Of a stretch of 64,000 nt of DNA, positions 15,428 to 24,703 are shown piece after piece. This DNA comes from Bacteroides oleiciplenus YIT 12058. Its GTDB lineage: Bacteria; Bacteroidota; Bacteroidia; Bacteroidales; Bacteroidaceae. How positions within the stretch are numbered: position 1 is the first letter of the stretch; the number at the start of each line of letters is the position of its first letter. The position numbers and the translations under genes were made by a program. Under the pieces are notes generated by a model. That model had not been told where the DNA came from. It did not search any database and saw nothing but the letters and a program-made list of their open reading frames with translations. The stretch spans positions 698,485-762,484 of the forward strand of contig NZ_JH992944.1 in assembly GCF_000315485.1 (NCBI RefSeq), written 5' to 3'.

Positions 15428-17464
15428 TTACCAGATAGAGACGCGTTCTGCTACCGGTACGAACATCGGGTCTTTTTCAGTAATACCGAATGCCTCGTTC
15501 CATGCTGCAATGTGTGGCAACGCAGCATCTACACGCCATTTACCCAAAGAGTGCACATCCATCTTCGTTAATTGCAGAATGGCTTCGGGACGGGTATTGT
15601 TAGCCCAAACATTGGCATAGGCAAGGAAGAAACGTTGTTCGGGAGTGAAACCGTCTTTTACTTCCAGCGGAGCAGCAGCCGTAGCTTTCTTGAATGCCTG
15701 GAAAGAAACCTGCAAACCGCCGTGGTCGGCAATGTTCTCACCCAATGTCATACGTCCGTTGGCATGTACACCCGGAGCCACTTCGATGCTGTCGAAGAAA
15801 GCAACCATCACATCGGCACGTTTTTCAAAGTTCTTGGCATCCTCTTCTGTCCACCAATCTTTCAGATTACCGTCTTTGTCGTACTGGCGTCCCTGATCGT
15901 CGAATCCGTGTGTCATTTCATGACCGATTACTACACCGATGGCACCGTAGTTGAAGGCATCGTCAGCTTCCATATCGAAGAAGGGGTATTGCAGGATACC
16001 GGCAGGGAAACAGATTTCGTTCGTTGTTGGATTGTAATAAGCGTTTACGGTTTGCGGGGTCATCAGCCATTCGTCCTTGTCCACCGGTTTGCCGGCTTTC
16101 GCAACCATTTCGGCAAAGCCCCACAAGTTGGCACGCTTGATGTTATTCCAGTATGAATCATCTTTGATTTCAAGTGTGGAATAATCTTTCCACTTATCAG
16201 GATAACCAATCTTTACGTGGAAAGTAGCCAATTTTTCCTGTGCTTTCAGTTTGGTTTCATCGCTCATCCAAGGCAGGTTATTGATGCGTTCGCCCAGACT
16301 TGCCTGGAGATTCTTTACTAACGTTACCATACGTTCTTTGGCAGCAGCAGGGAAATACTTCTCTACATACATCTGTCCCACAGCTTCACCCAGCGCAGAG
16401 CTGACAACAGAAACAGCCGTCTTCCAGCGGGGCTGCATCTCTTGTGTTCCAGACATGGTGCGATCGTAGAAGTCGAAGTTTTGTTGAGCCATTTCGTCAT
16501 TCAGGAAGTTGGCGGCGGCATCAATCAGTTTCCATTGCAGGTAGAGAGACTGCTGGTCAACAGGCAATGTATCCAGAATGTTGGCAGCCTCGGCCAAGGA
16601 AGCGGGCTGGCCTACGATAATTTCTTTTACATCCTTCAAGCCAAGCTCTGACAGATAAGCGTCCCAATCGAAAGTGGGATAATTCTTCTTTATCTCTTCC
16701 ATGCTCATTTTATTGTAGTTGGCATGCGGGTCGCGCAGTTCGGTGCGAGAGCGGAAAGCTTTGGCAAGACGGGTTTCCACATCCATCACTACTTCCATGC
16801 CTTTCTTGGCAGTAGCCTCGTCAAAACCTGCCAATTGGTACATCTTCTGCACATGAGTGCGGAAAGCATCGCGGATAGCAGTCGTAGCGGGATCAGCAGC
16901 CAGATAATAGTCACGTTCACCCATACTCAAACCGCTTTGGTAAGTTTGTACGGCATTCTCGTTACTATTCATTTCATCGGCAGCAACATACATTCCGAGG
17001 TAAGCACCAATACCCTGCTTGCGCAGGTTAGCCAGCAGAGCATAGACATCTTTTTTATCTTTCAGAGCGGCAATCTGTTCCAGATCGGCTTTGATGGGAG
17101 CAACACCTTCCTTATTCAGCTTCACGCTGTCCATAACAATTTTGTAAAGGTCGCCTACTTTCTGAGCCACACTGCCAGCTTCATGCTGGGTAACGGCAAG
17201 CTCTTCAATCAGACCTTGTATCTGCTTGCGATTGTTCTCGGCAAGTTCGGTGAAAGAGCCATACTGGGAATATTCGGCCGAAAGTGGATGGTTTTCAATC
17301 CAACCGCCACAGGCGTACTGATAAAAACTGCTTCCCGGAAGGGCAGTCGTGTCAAGATTGGCAAGTTTGATGCCGGCTGTCAATTCAGCCTTCTGCTTGC
17401 CCGTACCGCATCCTGCCATCATAAGGCAAATTGCAGCGAAAGGTAAATACTTGGTAAATCTCAT
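15428..17464 (-). CDS. pepO: M13 family metallopeptidase (neprilysin/PepO-like), lipoprotein
   Basis: Zinc endopeptidase of oligopeptides, predicted to be lipid-anchored in the envelope. From the ATG at 17464 the protein has 678 residues. It starts with a signal peptide and lipobox LMMAGC (Cys19). A longer frame opens at 17497, but those 11 extra residues would spoil the signal peptide. Catalytic motifs are VIGHEMTHGFDDQG (HExxH) and GENIADHGG, with NAYYNPTTNEICFPAGILQ, a typical M13 substrate-binding segment. It lies 30 nt downstream of the ABC-F gene. Confidence 0.94.
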   Translation of the reverse strand: MRFTKYLPFAAICLMMAGCGTGKQKAELTAGIKLANLDTTALPGSSFYQYACGGWIENHPLSAEYSQYGSFTELAENNRKQIQGLIEELAVTQHEAGSVAQKVGDLYKIVMDSVKLNKEGVAPIKADLEQIAALKDKKDVYALLANLRKQGIGAYLGMYVAADEMNSNENAVQTYQSGLSMGERDYYLAADPATTAIRDAFRTHVQKMYQLAGFDEATAKKGMEVVMDVETRLAKAFRSRTELRDPHANYNKMSMEEIKKNYPTFDWDAYLSELGLKDVKEIIVGQPASLAEAANILDTLPVDQQSLYLQWKLIDAAANFLNDEMAQQNFDFYDRTMSGTQEMQPRWKTAVSVVSSALGEAVGQMYVEKYFPAAAKERMVTLVKNLQASLGERINNLPWMSDETKLKAQEKLATFHVKIGYPDKWKDYSTLEIKDDSYWNNIKRANLWGFAEMVAKAGKPVDKDEWLMTPQTVNAYYNPTTNEICFPAGILQYPFFDMEADDAFNYGAIGVVIGHEMTHGFDDQGRQYDKDGNLKDWWTEEDAKNFEKRADVMVAFFDSIEVAPGVHANGRMTLGENIADHGGLQVSFQAFKKATAAAPLEVKDGFTPEQRFFLAYANVWANNTRPEAILQLTKMDVHSLGKWRVDAALPHIAAWNEAFGITEKDPMFVPVAERVSIW

Positions 17465-17493
17465 TCTCGTATTATTAAATTGGTTGATACATG

Positions 17494-19455
17494 TCATTGG
17501 TTACTACGCGCTTCTTCCAGTTCAGTAGAGGCGGCATCCCACTCTTCCATCACGGAGTCGAGTTGTTGTTTCAACTTCTGATGCTGGTCGTAGAGTGCCA
17601 TGTCCGAAGCGCCTTCGGGAGTTGCCATTTTTGCTTCGAGGATGGCAATGGCAGATTCAGTCTGCCCTATCTCCTCTTCACAATCAGCAACACGGCGTTC
17701 CAGTTTCTTGAGCTTCTTATTCAGTTCCTTTTGCTCTTCATAAGAGAGTTTGGCGCCGGAAGACTGCATAACAGCATCGGCACTATCCTTCCCATTGGAG
17801 GGAGAAGCCGAAAGTGTCGGCGCTTTCTGCAACTCATTCAAGCTTTCTATCTGCTTTTTCTGCAAGAAGTCGTAGATGCCGCCGAGGTGTTCTTTCACAA
17901 CACCACCACCAAACTCATATACTTTAGTCGCAAGTCCGTCAAGGAAATCACGGTCGTGGCTGACTAATATCACCGTACCGTCAAATTCGCGGATAGCATC
18001 TTTCAGTACATCCTTCGAGCGCATATCCAAGTGGTTGGTCGGCTCGTCCAGTATCAGGAAGTTCACCGGTTCCAGCAGAAGCTTAATCATTGCCAGACGG
18101 GTACGTTCACCACCTGAAAGTACTTTTACCTTCTTATCGGAAGCCTCGCCACCGAACATGAAAGCACCGAGAATATCACGTATCTTCGTGCGAATATCCC
18201 CCACCGCCACGCGGTCGATGGTGTCAAATACCGTAAGACTTTCATCAAGTAATTGTGCTTGGTTCTGGGCAAAATAACCTATTTGAACATTATGCCCTAA
18301 AGTCAGTTTCCCGCTATAATCCGTGATTTCTTCCATAATGCACTTTACGAGGGTAGATTTACCTTCACCATTCTTGCCTACAAATGCCACTTTCTCACCG
18401 CGGTTAATGGTTAGATTCACATCATGGAAGATGACATGGTCACCATAAGCCTTGGCAACATCCTCACAGATGACAGGATAACTCCCACTTCGACTGCTAC
18501 ATACGAACTTCAGGCGCAGTGCCGAGTTGTCTTCTTCATCCACTTCGATGCGGTCTATCTTTTCCAACTGCTTGATGCGGCTTTGTACCTGCACGGCTTT
18601 CGTAGCCTTATAGCGAAAGCGTTCGATGAAGGCTTCAGTATCTTCTATCTGCTTCTGTTGGTTTTCGTAGGCACGGAGTTGCTGTTCGCGGCGCTCTTTT
18701 CGCAGCACGATGAACTCATCGTATTTCACTTTGTAGTCATAAATCTGTCCACAGGTGATTTCGATGGTGCGTGTAGTGACATTGTTGAGAAAAGCACGGT
18801 CGTGACTTACCAGCACTACCGCATTGGCACGGGTAGAGAGGAAGTTTTCCAGCCATTGGATACTCTCAATGTCAAGGTGATTAGTAGGCTCATCGAGCAA
18901 CAGTACATCAGGACGGCGAAGCAAGAGCTTTGCCAATTCGATACGCATACGCCAACCACCGGAAAATTCACTGGTGGAACGATCGAAGTCCTCACGGCTG
19001 AAACCCAAGCCTTGCAGTGTCCGTTCTATTTCGGCACGGAAATTAGTCCCACCCATCATCAGGAAACGTTCGTTCTCGTGAGTGAAACGATCAATAAGTT
19101 TATGGTAATCCTCGCTATCGTAATCGGTGCGTTCGGCAAGCTGCTGATTCATACGTTCGATATTTGCCTGCATCTCGAAGATGTGTTCGAAAGCAAGTTC
19201 AGCTTCCTGCATTACGGTATGATTATCGCTGAGAATCATTACCTGAGGCAGATAACCGATAGTACATTCACGGGGAACGGCGACAACGCCGGAAGTGGGC
19301 TGTTGCAAGCCAGCCAATATTTTAAGCATGGTAGATTTACCCGCACCATTCTTACCCACCAGGGCGATACGGTCTTTTTTGTTGATAACGTAAGAGACGT
19401 CTTCGAACAAAGGCGTGGCGTTGAATTCCACCTTCAGTCCTTCTACTGATATCAT
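17494..19455 (-). CDS. ABC-F family ATPase (Uup/EttA-type)
   Basis: Soluble protein with two ABC domains and no membrane segments, of the ABC-F class that acts on ribosomes. The 653-residue sequence has GKNGAGKSTMLKIL and GKNGEGKSTLVKCI (Walker A), EFSGGWRMRIELAKLL and VLSGGERTRLAMIKLL (signatures), and two LLLDEPTNHLD-like Walker B motifs. The linker between domains is charged and helical, and a charged coiled-coil tail follows residue 560. It is probably a housekeeping Uup-like protein; a resistance role cannot be read from the sequence. Confidence 0.92.
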   Translation of the reverse strand: MISVEGLKVEFNATPLFEDVSYVINKKDRIALVGKNGAGKSTMLKILAGLQQPTSGVVAVPRECTIGYLPQVMILSDNHTVMQEAELAFEHIFEMQANIERMNQQLAERTDYDSEDYHKLIDRFTHENERFLMMGGTNFRAEIERTLQGLGFSREDFDRSTSEFSGGWRMRIELAKLLLRRPDVLLLDEPTNHLDIESIQWLENFLSTRANAVVLVSHDRAFLNNVTTRTIEITCGQIYDYKVKYDEFIVLRKERREQQLRAYENQQKQIEDTEAFIERFRYKATKAVQVQSRIKQLEKIDRIEVDEEDNSALRLKFVCSSRSGSYPVICEDVAKAYGDHVIFHDVNLTINRGEKVAFVGKNGEGKSTLVKCIMEEITDYSGKLTLGHNVQIGYFAQNQAQLLDESLTVFDTIDRVAVGDIRTKIRDILGAFMFGGEASDKKVKVLSGGERTRLAMIKLLLEPVNFLILDEPTNHLDMRSKDVLKDAIREFDGTVILVSHDRDFLDGLATKVYEFGGGVVKEHLGGIYDFLQKKQIESLNELQKAPTLSASPSNGKDSADAVMQSSGAKLSYEEQKELNKKLKKLERRVADCEEEIGQTESAIAILEAKMATPEGASDMALYDQHQKLKQQLDSVMEEWDAASTELEEARSNQ

Positions 19456-19485
19456 AGTGTCAATGAAATTTAGCGTTCAAGACTG

Positions 19486-19519
19486 CAAAGGTAGTGATTT
19501 TCGGCAGTTTGTCTTCAAA
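19486..19519 (-). promoter_or_regulatory. promoter for the ABC-F gene
   Basis: The minus strand has TTTG (19519-19516), 22 nt, then TACCTTTG (19493-19486), about 30 nt before the ATG at 19455. Spacing is slightly longer than the usual 19-21 nt. Confidence 0.55.
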
Positions 19520-19634
19520 TTATAGTCAGAAAGAAGACATCCAATACAACATTTCTGACAGTTGGTTGGTTAAAAGAAGAAGATTCAGAGATATTTTCCG
19601 AAAAAAACGATATCTGCAACTTAACAAATTTCCT

Positions 19635-19642
19635 TATGTTTG
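19635..19642 (+). promoter_or_regulatory. -7 element abutting the DUF3943 gene start
   Basis: TATGTTTG matches TAnnTTTG but ends only 4 nt before the ATG at 19647. If used, transcription would begin at or within the start codon, giving a leaderless or nearly leaderless message; otherwise it is a chance match. Confidence 0.3.
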
Positions 19643-19646
19643 CATC

Positions 19647-21125
19647 ATGAAAAAAACACTATTAATTCTGTTCACGCTGCTGATAGCCATAGACTTTGCT
19701 TACTCTCAGCTTGCCATCCGCCGTCGGATAGCCACCCCGAAACCTGCCGACTCACTCGACATCGCTTTCTACGCCCCAAAACATGGACTGCGTGCAGGAA
19801 CCATGGTGTTCGGAATCAATATGGGTGTCTGGGCCTTCGACCGTTATATCCGCAAAGCCGATTTCGCTTACATCAATCTAAATACCATCAAGAACAACAT
19901 CAAGCATGGTTTTGTGTGGGATAATGATGCTATGGGCACCAATATGTTCATGCACCCCTATCACGGCAATCTGTACTACAACTCGGCCCGGTCCAACGGA
20001 TACAATTACTGGCAGTCCGGGCTGTTTGCCTTCGGTGGAAGCTTCATGTGGGAGATGTTTATGGAAAACGAATATCCTTCCACCAATGACATCATAGCCA
20101 CTCCCATCGGAGGTATGGCATTAGGAGAAGTCACTTACCGCATGTCCGACCTTATCCTTGACGATCGGAAAACAGGATGGTCACGTTTTGGACTGGAAGT
20201 TGCCGCATTTGTGGTATCTCCGATGCGCGGACTGACCCGTATTATCAACGGGGACGCATGGAGACGCCGTTCCACTTCGGGCAAACAGTTCGGAGTGCCC
20301 GATGTAAGCATAGAAGTCTCTGCAGGTATACGTACGCTTGAACTGAAAGATGAGATTCTGGACAAGGGTATGGGATTGGCAACCGAAATCAATATCGAGT
20401 ACGGCGACCGCTTCGATGTAAAGGATACGAAACCTTACGATTACTTCTCCATAGAAGCAAATCTGAACTGGCAGGCAGAACAACCCATATTGGGACAGGT
20501 AAATATTATCGGACGCTTGATGGCCAAAGAATTAGTAAACAACCGGAAGCATTATTTGAGCCTGGGACTGTACCAACATTTTGACTACTATGATTCGGAT
20601 ACAATATCAGCTGTTTCAGCAAAGGTACCTTATAAATTCTGTACTCCTGCCTCGGTAGGTGGCGGACTTATCTACAAAAGGAATCTGAAAAGAAACTGGG
20701 CAATAGACGGTTATGCTTATTTGAATGCCATATTACTGGGTGGTGCGCTCAGCGACTATTACAAAGTAGACGAGCGCATCTATAACCTGGCAAGCGGCTA
20801 CAGCAGTAAACTCAACTTTAATTTCACTTATAAAGACCGTTTCTCAATAACTACCATCTACGAACTCTATCACCTGTTCACTTGGAAGGGATATTCCAAA
20901 GATATAGACTGGAATCATGCAGACCCGAAAACACTAAATGCCCAGGGCGATAAATCACGGGCTATCCTCCATGCTGTGGGGATTCGTCTGGATGCGAGGT
21001 TGCGGAAACAACTCTATCTGACAGGTACATTTATGAACTACACACGTGATACGAAATACAAGTATTACGACAATGTATTTTCTAACACCTCAGAAGGACG
21101 CATCATGCTGACTTATAAATACTGA
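19647..21125 (+). CDS. DUF3943 family outer-membrane beta-barrel protein
   Basis: A 492-residue protein of the DUF3943 family, function unknown. A signal peptide covers about residues 1-20 (MKKTLLILFTLLIAIDFAYS). The family-typical segment includes FVWDNDAMGTNMFMHPYHG, YNYWQSGLFAFGGSFMWE and a later MSDLILDDRKTGWSRFGLE. The second half alternates aromatic and polar residues as in outer-membrane strands and ends GRIMLTYKY, with a C-terminal aromatic. The start at 19647 was chosen for the signal peptide; the frame is open further upstream without one. No neighbour suggests a pathway: the kinase cassette downstream has its own promoter. Confidence 0.82.
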   Translation: MKKTLLILFTLLIAIDFAYSQLAIRRRIATPKPADSLDIAFYAPKHGLRAGTMVFGINMGVWAFDRYIRKADFAYINLNTIKNNIKHGFVWDNDAMGTNMFMHPYHGNLYYNSARSNGYNYWQSGLFAFGGSFMWEMFMENEYPSTNDIIATPIGGMALGEVTYRMSDLILDDRKTGWSRFGLEVAAFVVSPMRGLTRIINGDAWRRRSTSGKQFGVPDVSIEVSAGIRTLELKDEILDKGMGLATEINIEYGDRFDVKDTKPYDYFSIEANLNWQAEQPILGQVNIIGRLMAKELVNNRKHYLSLGLYQHFDYYDSDTISAVSAKVPYKFCTPASVGGGLIYKRNLKRNWAIDGYAYLNAILLGGALSDYYKVDERIYNLASGYSSKLNFNFTYKDRFSITTIYELYHLFTWKGYSKDIDWNHADPKTLNAQGDKSRAILHAVGIRLDARLRKQLYLTGTFMNYTRDTKYKYYDNVFSNTSEGRIMLTYKY

Positions 21126-21224
21126 GTAATGGAGTATTTTATCTGTTCAAACTGAGAATCGAGGCATAGTAATAGACAACAGATGTAGAGATATAACTTT
21201 CTGATGAATTATCCTTCCGGCAGC

Positions 21225-21256
21225 TTTGGTAAATTAGAAGAATACATCTACCTTTA
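21225..21256 (+). promoter_or_regulatory. promoter for the kinase/peptidase/PqqD/ABC cassette
   Basis: TTTG (21225-21228), 20 nt, then TACCTTTA (21249-21256): a full -33 box at ideal spacing and a -7 box with one mismatch. Transcription would begin near 21263, about 38 nt before the kinase ATG. It separates this operon from the DUF3943 gene. Confidence 0.6.
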
Positions 21257-21300
21257 CGTCGTACATAACAAACAGCAACCCAATTACTATACAAAAAAGA

Positions 21301-22221
21301 ATGAAAGAGGAACGCAATGTGCAACTATTCCGGGTAGGTCCCTGCCTGTTCGGCACTTCATCTTCTATTCCGGACTGGAAGTCAGAGAAACTTATTCCTT
21401 CTCTGAGTCACTTCCTGCTATCGGAGAAAGAATCTCTGGAAAGCAAGAATAAGATAATATTCTCGCTCAACATTAAACCGGAAAAAGACATCAACGAGGA
21501 AGATTATTCGCAATACCACCAGCTCGTAGAATTCGAGTGGGAAGGCGCTACATGCAGAATCAGCGCAATGTCCGGCACCGATTCATATCTCATCACCATC
21601 CTTGCACCAAACGACACAAAAGAGTATTCAGCTTATTTCCACTCCGGCTTTGCCACAGGCACATTGTCTCTTCACGCAACGAAAGCAGATGCATTCGTAC
21701 TCAACAATATACTGATGATGGTATATGCCTTCAAGACTGCCTGCATCGATACCGTACTGATGCATGCTTCCGTCATCAAGAAAGATGGAAAAGGTTACCT
21801 CTTCTTGGGAAAAAGCGGAACAGGAAAGAGTACGCACACCCGGCTGTGGCTGGAAAATATTCCCGGTTGCGAGCTGCTGAATGATGATAACCCTATCGTG
21901 CACTTTAATAAGGAAACCGGAGAAGCCATCGTATACGGCTCGCCCTGGAGTGGAAAGACGCCTTGCTACAAGAACGATTCTGTTCTGGTAGGCGCATTCG
22001 TCCGCTTGGAACAGGCACCGGAGAATATCATAAAGAAAGAAGGAGCAGCACGTGCATTTGCCTCCCTGTTACCCTCTTGTTCCTGCCTAAAAGCAGCGGA
22101 AGAACTGAACAATGGCGTTATAGAGACCGTGAAACTTCTTGCCGCCAACCTGCCGGTCTACCATCTGAAATGCCTGCCCGACAAGGCAGCAGCCGAACTA
22201 AGTTTCAACACCATCAAGTAA
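21301..22221 (+). CDS. HprK/PEPCK-fold serine kinase-like protein
   Basis: A 306-residue protein with a C-terminal HPr-kinase/PEP-carboxykinase-type nucleotide-binding fold. Visible motifs are MHASVIKKDGKGYLFLG leading into Walker A GKSGTGKST (residues 170-178), LLNDDNPIV with Asp195/Asp196 where the kinase family has its acidic metal/base residues, and GSPWSGKTPCY (213-222). The N-terminal 150 residues look like a substrate-binding domain. Related kinases in peptide natural-product clusters phosphorylate a serine on a modified peptide; here the substrate is unknown. It is the first gene of a four-gene operon and is followed after 4 nt by the S26 peptidase. It is not a metabolic PEP carboxykinase, being too short. 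Confidence 0.75.
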   Translation: MKEERNVQLFRVGPCLFGTSSSIPDWKSEKLIPSLSHFLLSEKESLESKNKIIFSLNIKPEKDINEEDYSQYHQLVEFEWEGATCRISAMSGTDSYLITILAPNDTKEYSAYFHSGFATGTLSLHATKADAFVLNNILMMVYAFKTACIDTVLMHASVIKKDGKGYLFLGKSGTGKSTHTRLWLENIPGCELLNDDNPIVHFNKETGEAIVYGSPWSGKTPCYKNDSVLVGAFVRLEQAPENIIKKEGAARAFASLLPSCSCLKAAEELNNGVIETVKLLAANLPVYHLKCLPDKAAAELSFNTIK

Positions 22222-22225
22222 ACAA

Positions 22226-22681
22226 ATGATAAACAACGAACAAAAAAGAATCATCCCCAACGAGGTATTACTCCCTGAAGTGGCACGCCTCATCAGCGAA
22301 GGACACACGGTGACGTTAATCATACGTGGCAACAGTATGAATCCCTTTCTTGTGGACCGCCGCGACCGCATCGTCGTAGGTCCCTTCACTGAAACAGACT
22401 TGCAACGGGGTGCTGTTGTCCTGGCAAGGGAAAGTCTGGGGCGCATCGTCTTCCACCGTATCATCCGCCGCAACGGACAGGAATTGACACTCCTGGGCGA
22501 CGGCAACCTGAAAGTAACCGAACAGGCCAACGTAGCAGACGTCATGGGAATCATGATTACCGCCATCCGCAAAGACAAAGAATATCCTTGCAGCGGACGA
22601 ACCTGGCAGCGATACTCCTTCTGGTGGATGAAGTTGATGCCCATAAGACGCTGGTTGCTGGCTATATTCAGAAGAATCTAA
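22226..22681 (+). CDS. S24/S26 family peptidase with Ser/His (SEC11-like) active site
   Basis: A 151-residue protein of the signal-peptidase/LexA superfamily. The nucleophile motif is IIRGNSMNPFLVDRRDRIVV with Ser37. At the position where bacterial signal peptidase I has its general-base lysine there is VFHRII, giving His77, and GDGN (91-94, Asp92) follows. This matches the Ser-His-Asp arrangement of the archaeal/ER SEC11 branch, with 40 residues between Ser and His. There is no N-terminal membrane anchor, but the C-terminus (WWMKLMPIRRWLLAIF) is amphipathic or membrane-associating. Likely role: leader or signal cleavage of the cassette's peptide substrate; this is inferred from the neighbours. 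Confidence 0.78.
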   Translation: MINNEQKRIIPNEVLLPEVARLISEGHTVTLIIRGNSMNPFLVDRRDRIVVGPFTETDLQRGAVVLARESLGRIVFHRIIRRNGQELTLLGDGNLKVTEQANVADVMGIMITAIRKDKEYPCSGRTWQRYSFWWMKLMPIRRWLLAIFRRI

Positions 22682-22701
22682 CATTAATAAATATACCATC
22701 C

Positions 22702-22968
22702 ATGAAAATCAAGAAAGGCTTTACCCTCCACCAAGTCGGCGACGAATACATCATCATGCAGAGCGGCACCGGCAATGTAGATTTCAGTAACATCATCAGT
22801 CTGAATCCCACAGCCGCCCGACTATGGAAAAGCGTAGAAGGAAAAGAGTTCGATGTCAAAATGCTCACCATCTACCTCACGGAACACTACGAAGTGGAAG
22901 CCGACACCGCCGCATGCGATGCCCGCCAAGTAATAAAGGACTGGTTGAAAGCCGGAATCATAGAATAA
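22702..22968 (+). CDS. PqqD-like peptide-recognition protein
   Basis: An 88-residue protein resembling PqqD, the small winged-helix RRE that holds leader peptides for RiPP modifying enzymes. Typical elements are GFTLHQVGDEYIIM (beta strands), SNIISLNPTAARLWKSVEG (the LN..A..LW core) and a C-terminal VIKDWLKAGIIE. I chose the ATG at 22702, 20 nt after the peptidase stop; the frame is open upstream but that part overlaps the peptidase gene. As a stand-alone RRE it implies a peptide substrate, but none is annotated nearby. Confidence 0.8.
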   Translation: MKIKKGFTLHQVGDEYIIMQSGTGNVDFSNIISLNPTAARLWKSVEGKEFDVKMLTIYLTEHYEVEADTAACDARQVIKDWLKAGIIE

Positions 22969-23020
22969 GGAGATGCTACACACTTTTTCCGTGCAGCAAA
23001 TCATACTAAAAAGATAAAGC

Positions 23021-24703
23021 ATGAAGACAGCGCAGCTAAAATACATCTGGGAAGTCTCCCACGGACAACGGGGATGTATCCTCCTCTCCTGTTTCACCGG
23101 AATTATCGGTGTAGCTGTCTCTCTTGCATTTATCTACGCCTCCAAAATTGTCATTGACATTGCTACAGATGCCGCAACCGGAAGCCTGACTCATGCCGCC
23201 ATCCTCACCATCGCCCTACTGATAGCACAGCTCCTTTGCAGTGCCGCTGACACCTGGCTCAGTGCTCGTATGCAGGTAGAAGCCGGAAATGCCTTGCGCC
23301 ACCGTCTTTTCTCCCGACTGCTGCAAAGCCGCTGGAACGAACTGGAACGTTTCCACACCGGAGACATCGTAAACCGGGTGGAGCAGGACACTGCCGCCAT
23401 CGTAGGATTACTGACCGGAACTATTCCCGCTTTCATTGTCACCGTTGTCCAGTTGCTGGCAGCATTCATCTTCTTCTGTCTGCTCGACCCATCCCTGCCG
23501 TGGGTAGTTGTAGGAATCCTACCTATCTTCCTTTTGGGCAGCCGTTTCTACATGAAACGCATGCACCGCTATACCCGGGAAATCCGGCAAAGTGACAGCC
23601 GTATTCAGTCCGTCATCCAAGAGAGCCTGCAACACCGCACCGTTATCAAAACACTGGAACAGGGTGAACGGCATATCGATAAACTGGATGACTTGCAAGA
23701 TGCACTCCGCAGCCAAGTATTCGGACGCACGCGCTTTTCATTGTCAGCACGCACACTGGTCGCTTTCGCATTCTCCGGCGGCTATCTCACCGCTTTTCTT
23801 TGGGGAGCCGCCCGCCTTAGCACAGGCAGCATCACCTTCGGAACGATGACCGCTTTCCTGCAATTAGTAGGCAAAGTGCAACGCCCTGCCCTCGACCTTT
23901 CACGCCTGCTACCCTCGTTTATCAACGCGCTTACTGCCGTGGAGCGATTAATGGAGTTGGAAGAACTGCCTGTCGAAACGACTGGAGAATCGGAGTTCTT
24001 TGTAAAAACTCCGGATTTGCAACTAAAGGATATTACTTTCAGTTATTCACCCGGAGACCGCCCGATATTGAATCATTTCTCCTGCAACTTCCCCGCCGGA
24101 AGTTGTACCGCTGTTTTAGGTGAGACGGGCGCCGGTAAGACCACTCTTATCCGTCTGTTACTCGCCCTCACCACCCCGCAAGAAGGAAGCATCACACTCA
24201 TGGGCGAAAGACTTTTAGTCCCTACAGGCAACCATAACTCTTCATCCGCCAACACAGCTCTACCCGAACTCTCAACTATCGAAATCTCCCCACAAACACG
24301 TGCCAACTTCGTCTATGTCCCCCAAGGAAATACCCTTTTCAGTGGTACTATCCGTGACAATCTCCTCATGGGTAATCCTCACGCCACGGCAACCGAGATG
24401 CTCCAGTCGCTCCGTACCGCCTGTGCCGACTTTGTCTTTTCCCTTCCGCAAAGCATTGATACCAGCCTCAACGAACAAGGTGGCGGCCTCAGCGAAGGAC
24501 AAGCACAGCGCATTGCCATTGCCCGCGCACTCCTCCGCCCGGGACATATCTTGTTATTAGACGAAGCCACCTCCGCCCTCGACCCCGAAACCGAGCGGCA
24601 ATTAATAAAAAACCTGCGCAAAGACTGTACAGGTAAAACCTTTATCTTCATCACACACCATCCTGCCGTAGCCGAGGCCTGCGAAGCAAGCATACGACTT
24701 TAA
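23021..24703 (+). CDS. ABC exporter (fused permease and ATPase), type I
   Basis: A 560-residue half-transporter: six predicted membrane helices in residues 15-310, then a nucleotide-binding domain with GETGAGKTTLIRLL (about 366), a Q-loop region YVPQGNTLFSGTI, signature LSEGQAQRIAIARAL (about 490, Glu for the first Gly of LSGGQ) and ILLLDEATSALD (about 513). There is no N-terminal C39 peptidase domain, so any leader cleavage would need a separate protease; the S26-type protein upstream is the candidate. Fourth and last gene of the cassette, 52 nt after the PqqD-like gene and followed by a hairpin terminator. Confidence 0.88.
   Translation: MKTAQLKYIWEVSHGQRGCILLSCFTGIIGVAVSLAFIYASKIVIDIATDAATGSLTHAAILTIALLIAQLLCSAADTWLSARMQVEAGNALRHRLFSRLLQSRWNELERFHTGDIVNRVEQDTAAIVGLLTGTIPAFIVTVVQLLAAFIFFCLLDPSLPWVVVGILPIFLLGSRFYMKRMHRYTREIRQSDSRIQSVIQESLQHRTVIKTLEQGERHIDKLDDLQDALRSQVFGRTRFSLSARTLVAFAFSGGYLTAFLWGAARLSTGSITFGTMTAFLQLVGKVQRPALDLSRLLPSFINALTAVERLMELEELPVETTGESEFFVKTPDLQLKDITFSYSPGDRPILNHFSCNFPAGSCTAVLGETGAGKTTLIRLLLALTTPQEGSITLMGERLLVPTGNHNSSSANTALPELSTIEISPQTRANFVYVPQGNTLFSGTIRDNLLMGNPHATATEMLQSLRTACADFVFSLPQSIDTSLNEQGGGLSEGQAQRIAIARALLRPGHILLLDEATSALDPETERQLIKNLRKDCTGKTFIFITHHPAVAEACEASIRL

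Noticed and set aside
18424..19449. 341-codon frame opposite the ABC-F gene, and similar long antisense frames at 26143-27297 and 29062-29889
   Set aside because: They mirror strongly recognised genes on the other strand and have no family features; they are shadows.
17494..19455. ABC-F gene as an antibiotic-resistance determinant
   Set aside because: The sequence resembles housekeeping Uup/EttA-like proteins; nothing in the context supports resistance.
21204..21452. 82-codon frame at the start of the kinase cassette as a precursor peptide
   Set aside because: The promoter boxes (21225-21256) lie inside it and its second half overlaps the kinase gene in another frame, so it would not be transcribed from its start.
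22973..23017. 14-codon frame (MLHTFSVQQIILKR) between the PqqD-like and ABC genes as a precursor
   Set aside because: It has no leader-core layout, is much shorter than RiPP precursors, and the GGAG before it directly touches the ATG, too close for a ribosome site.
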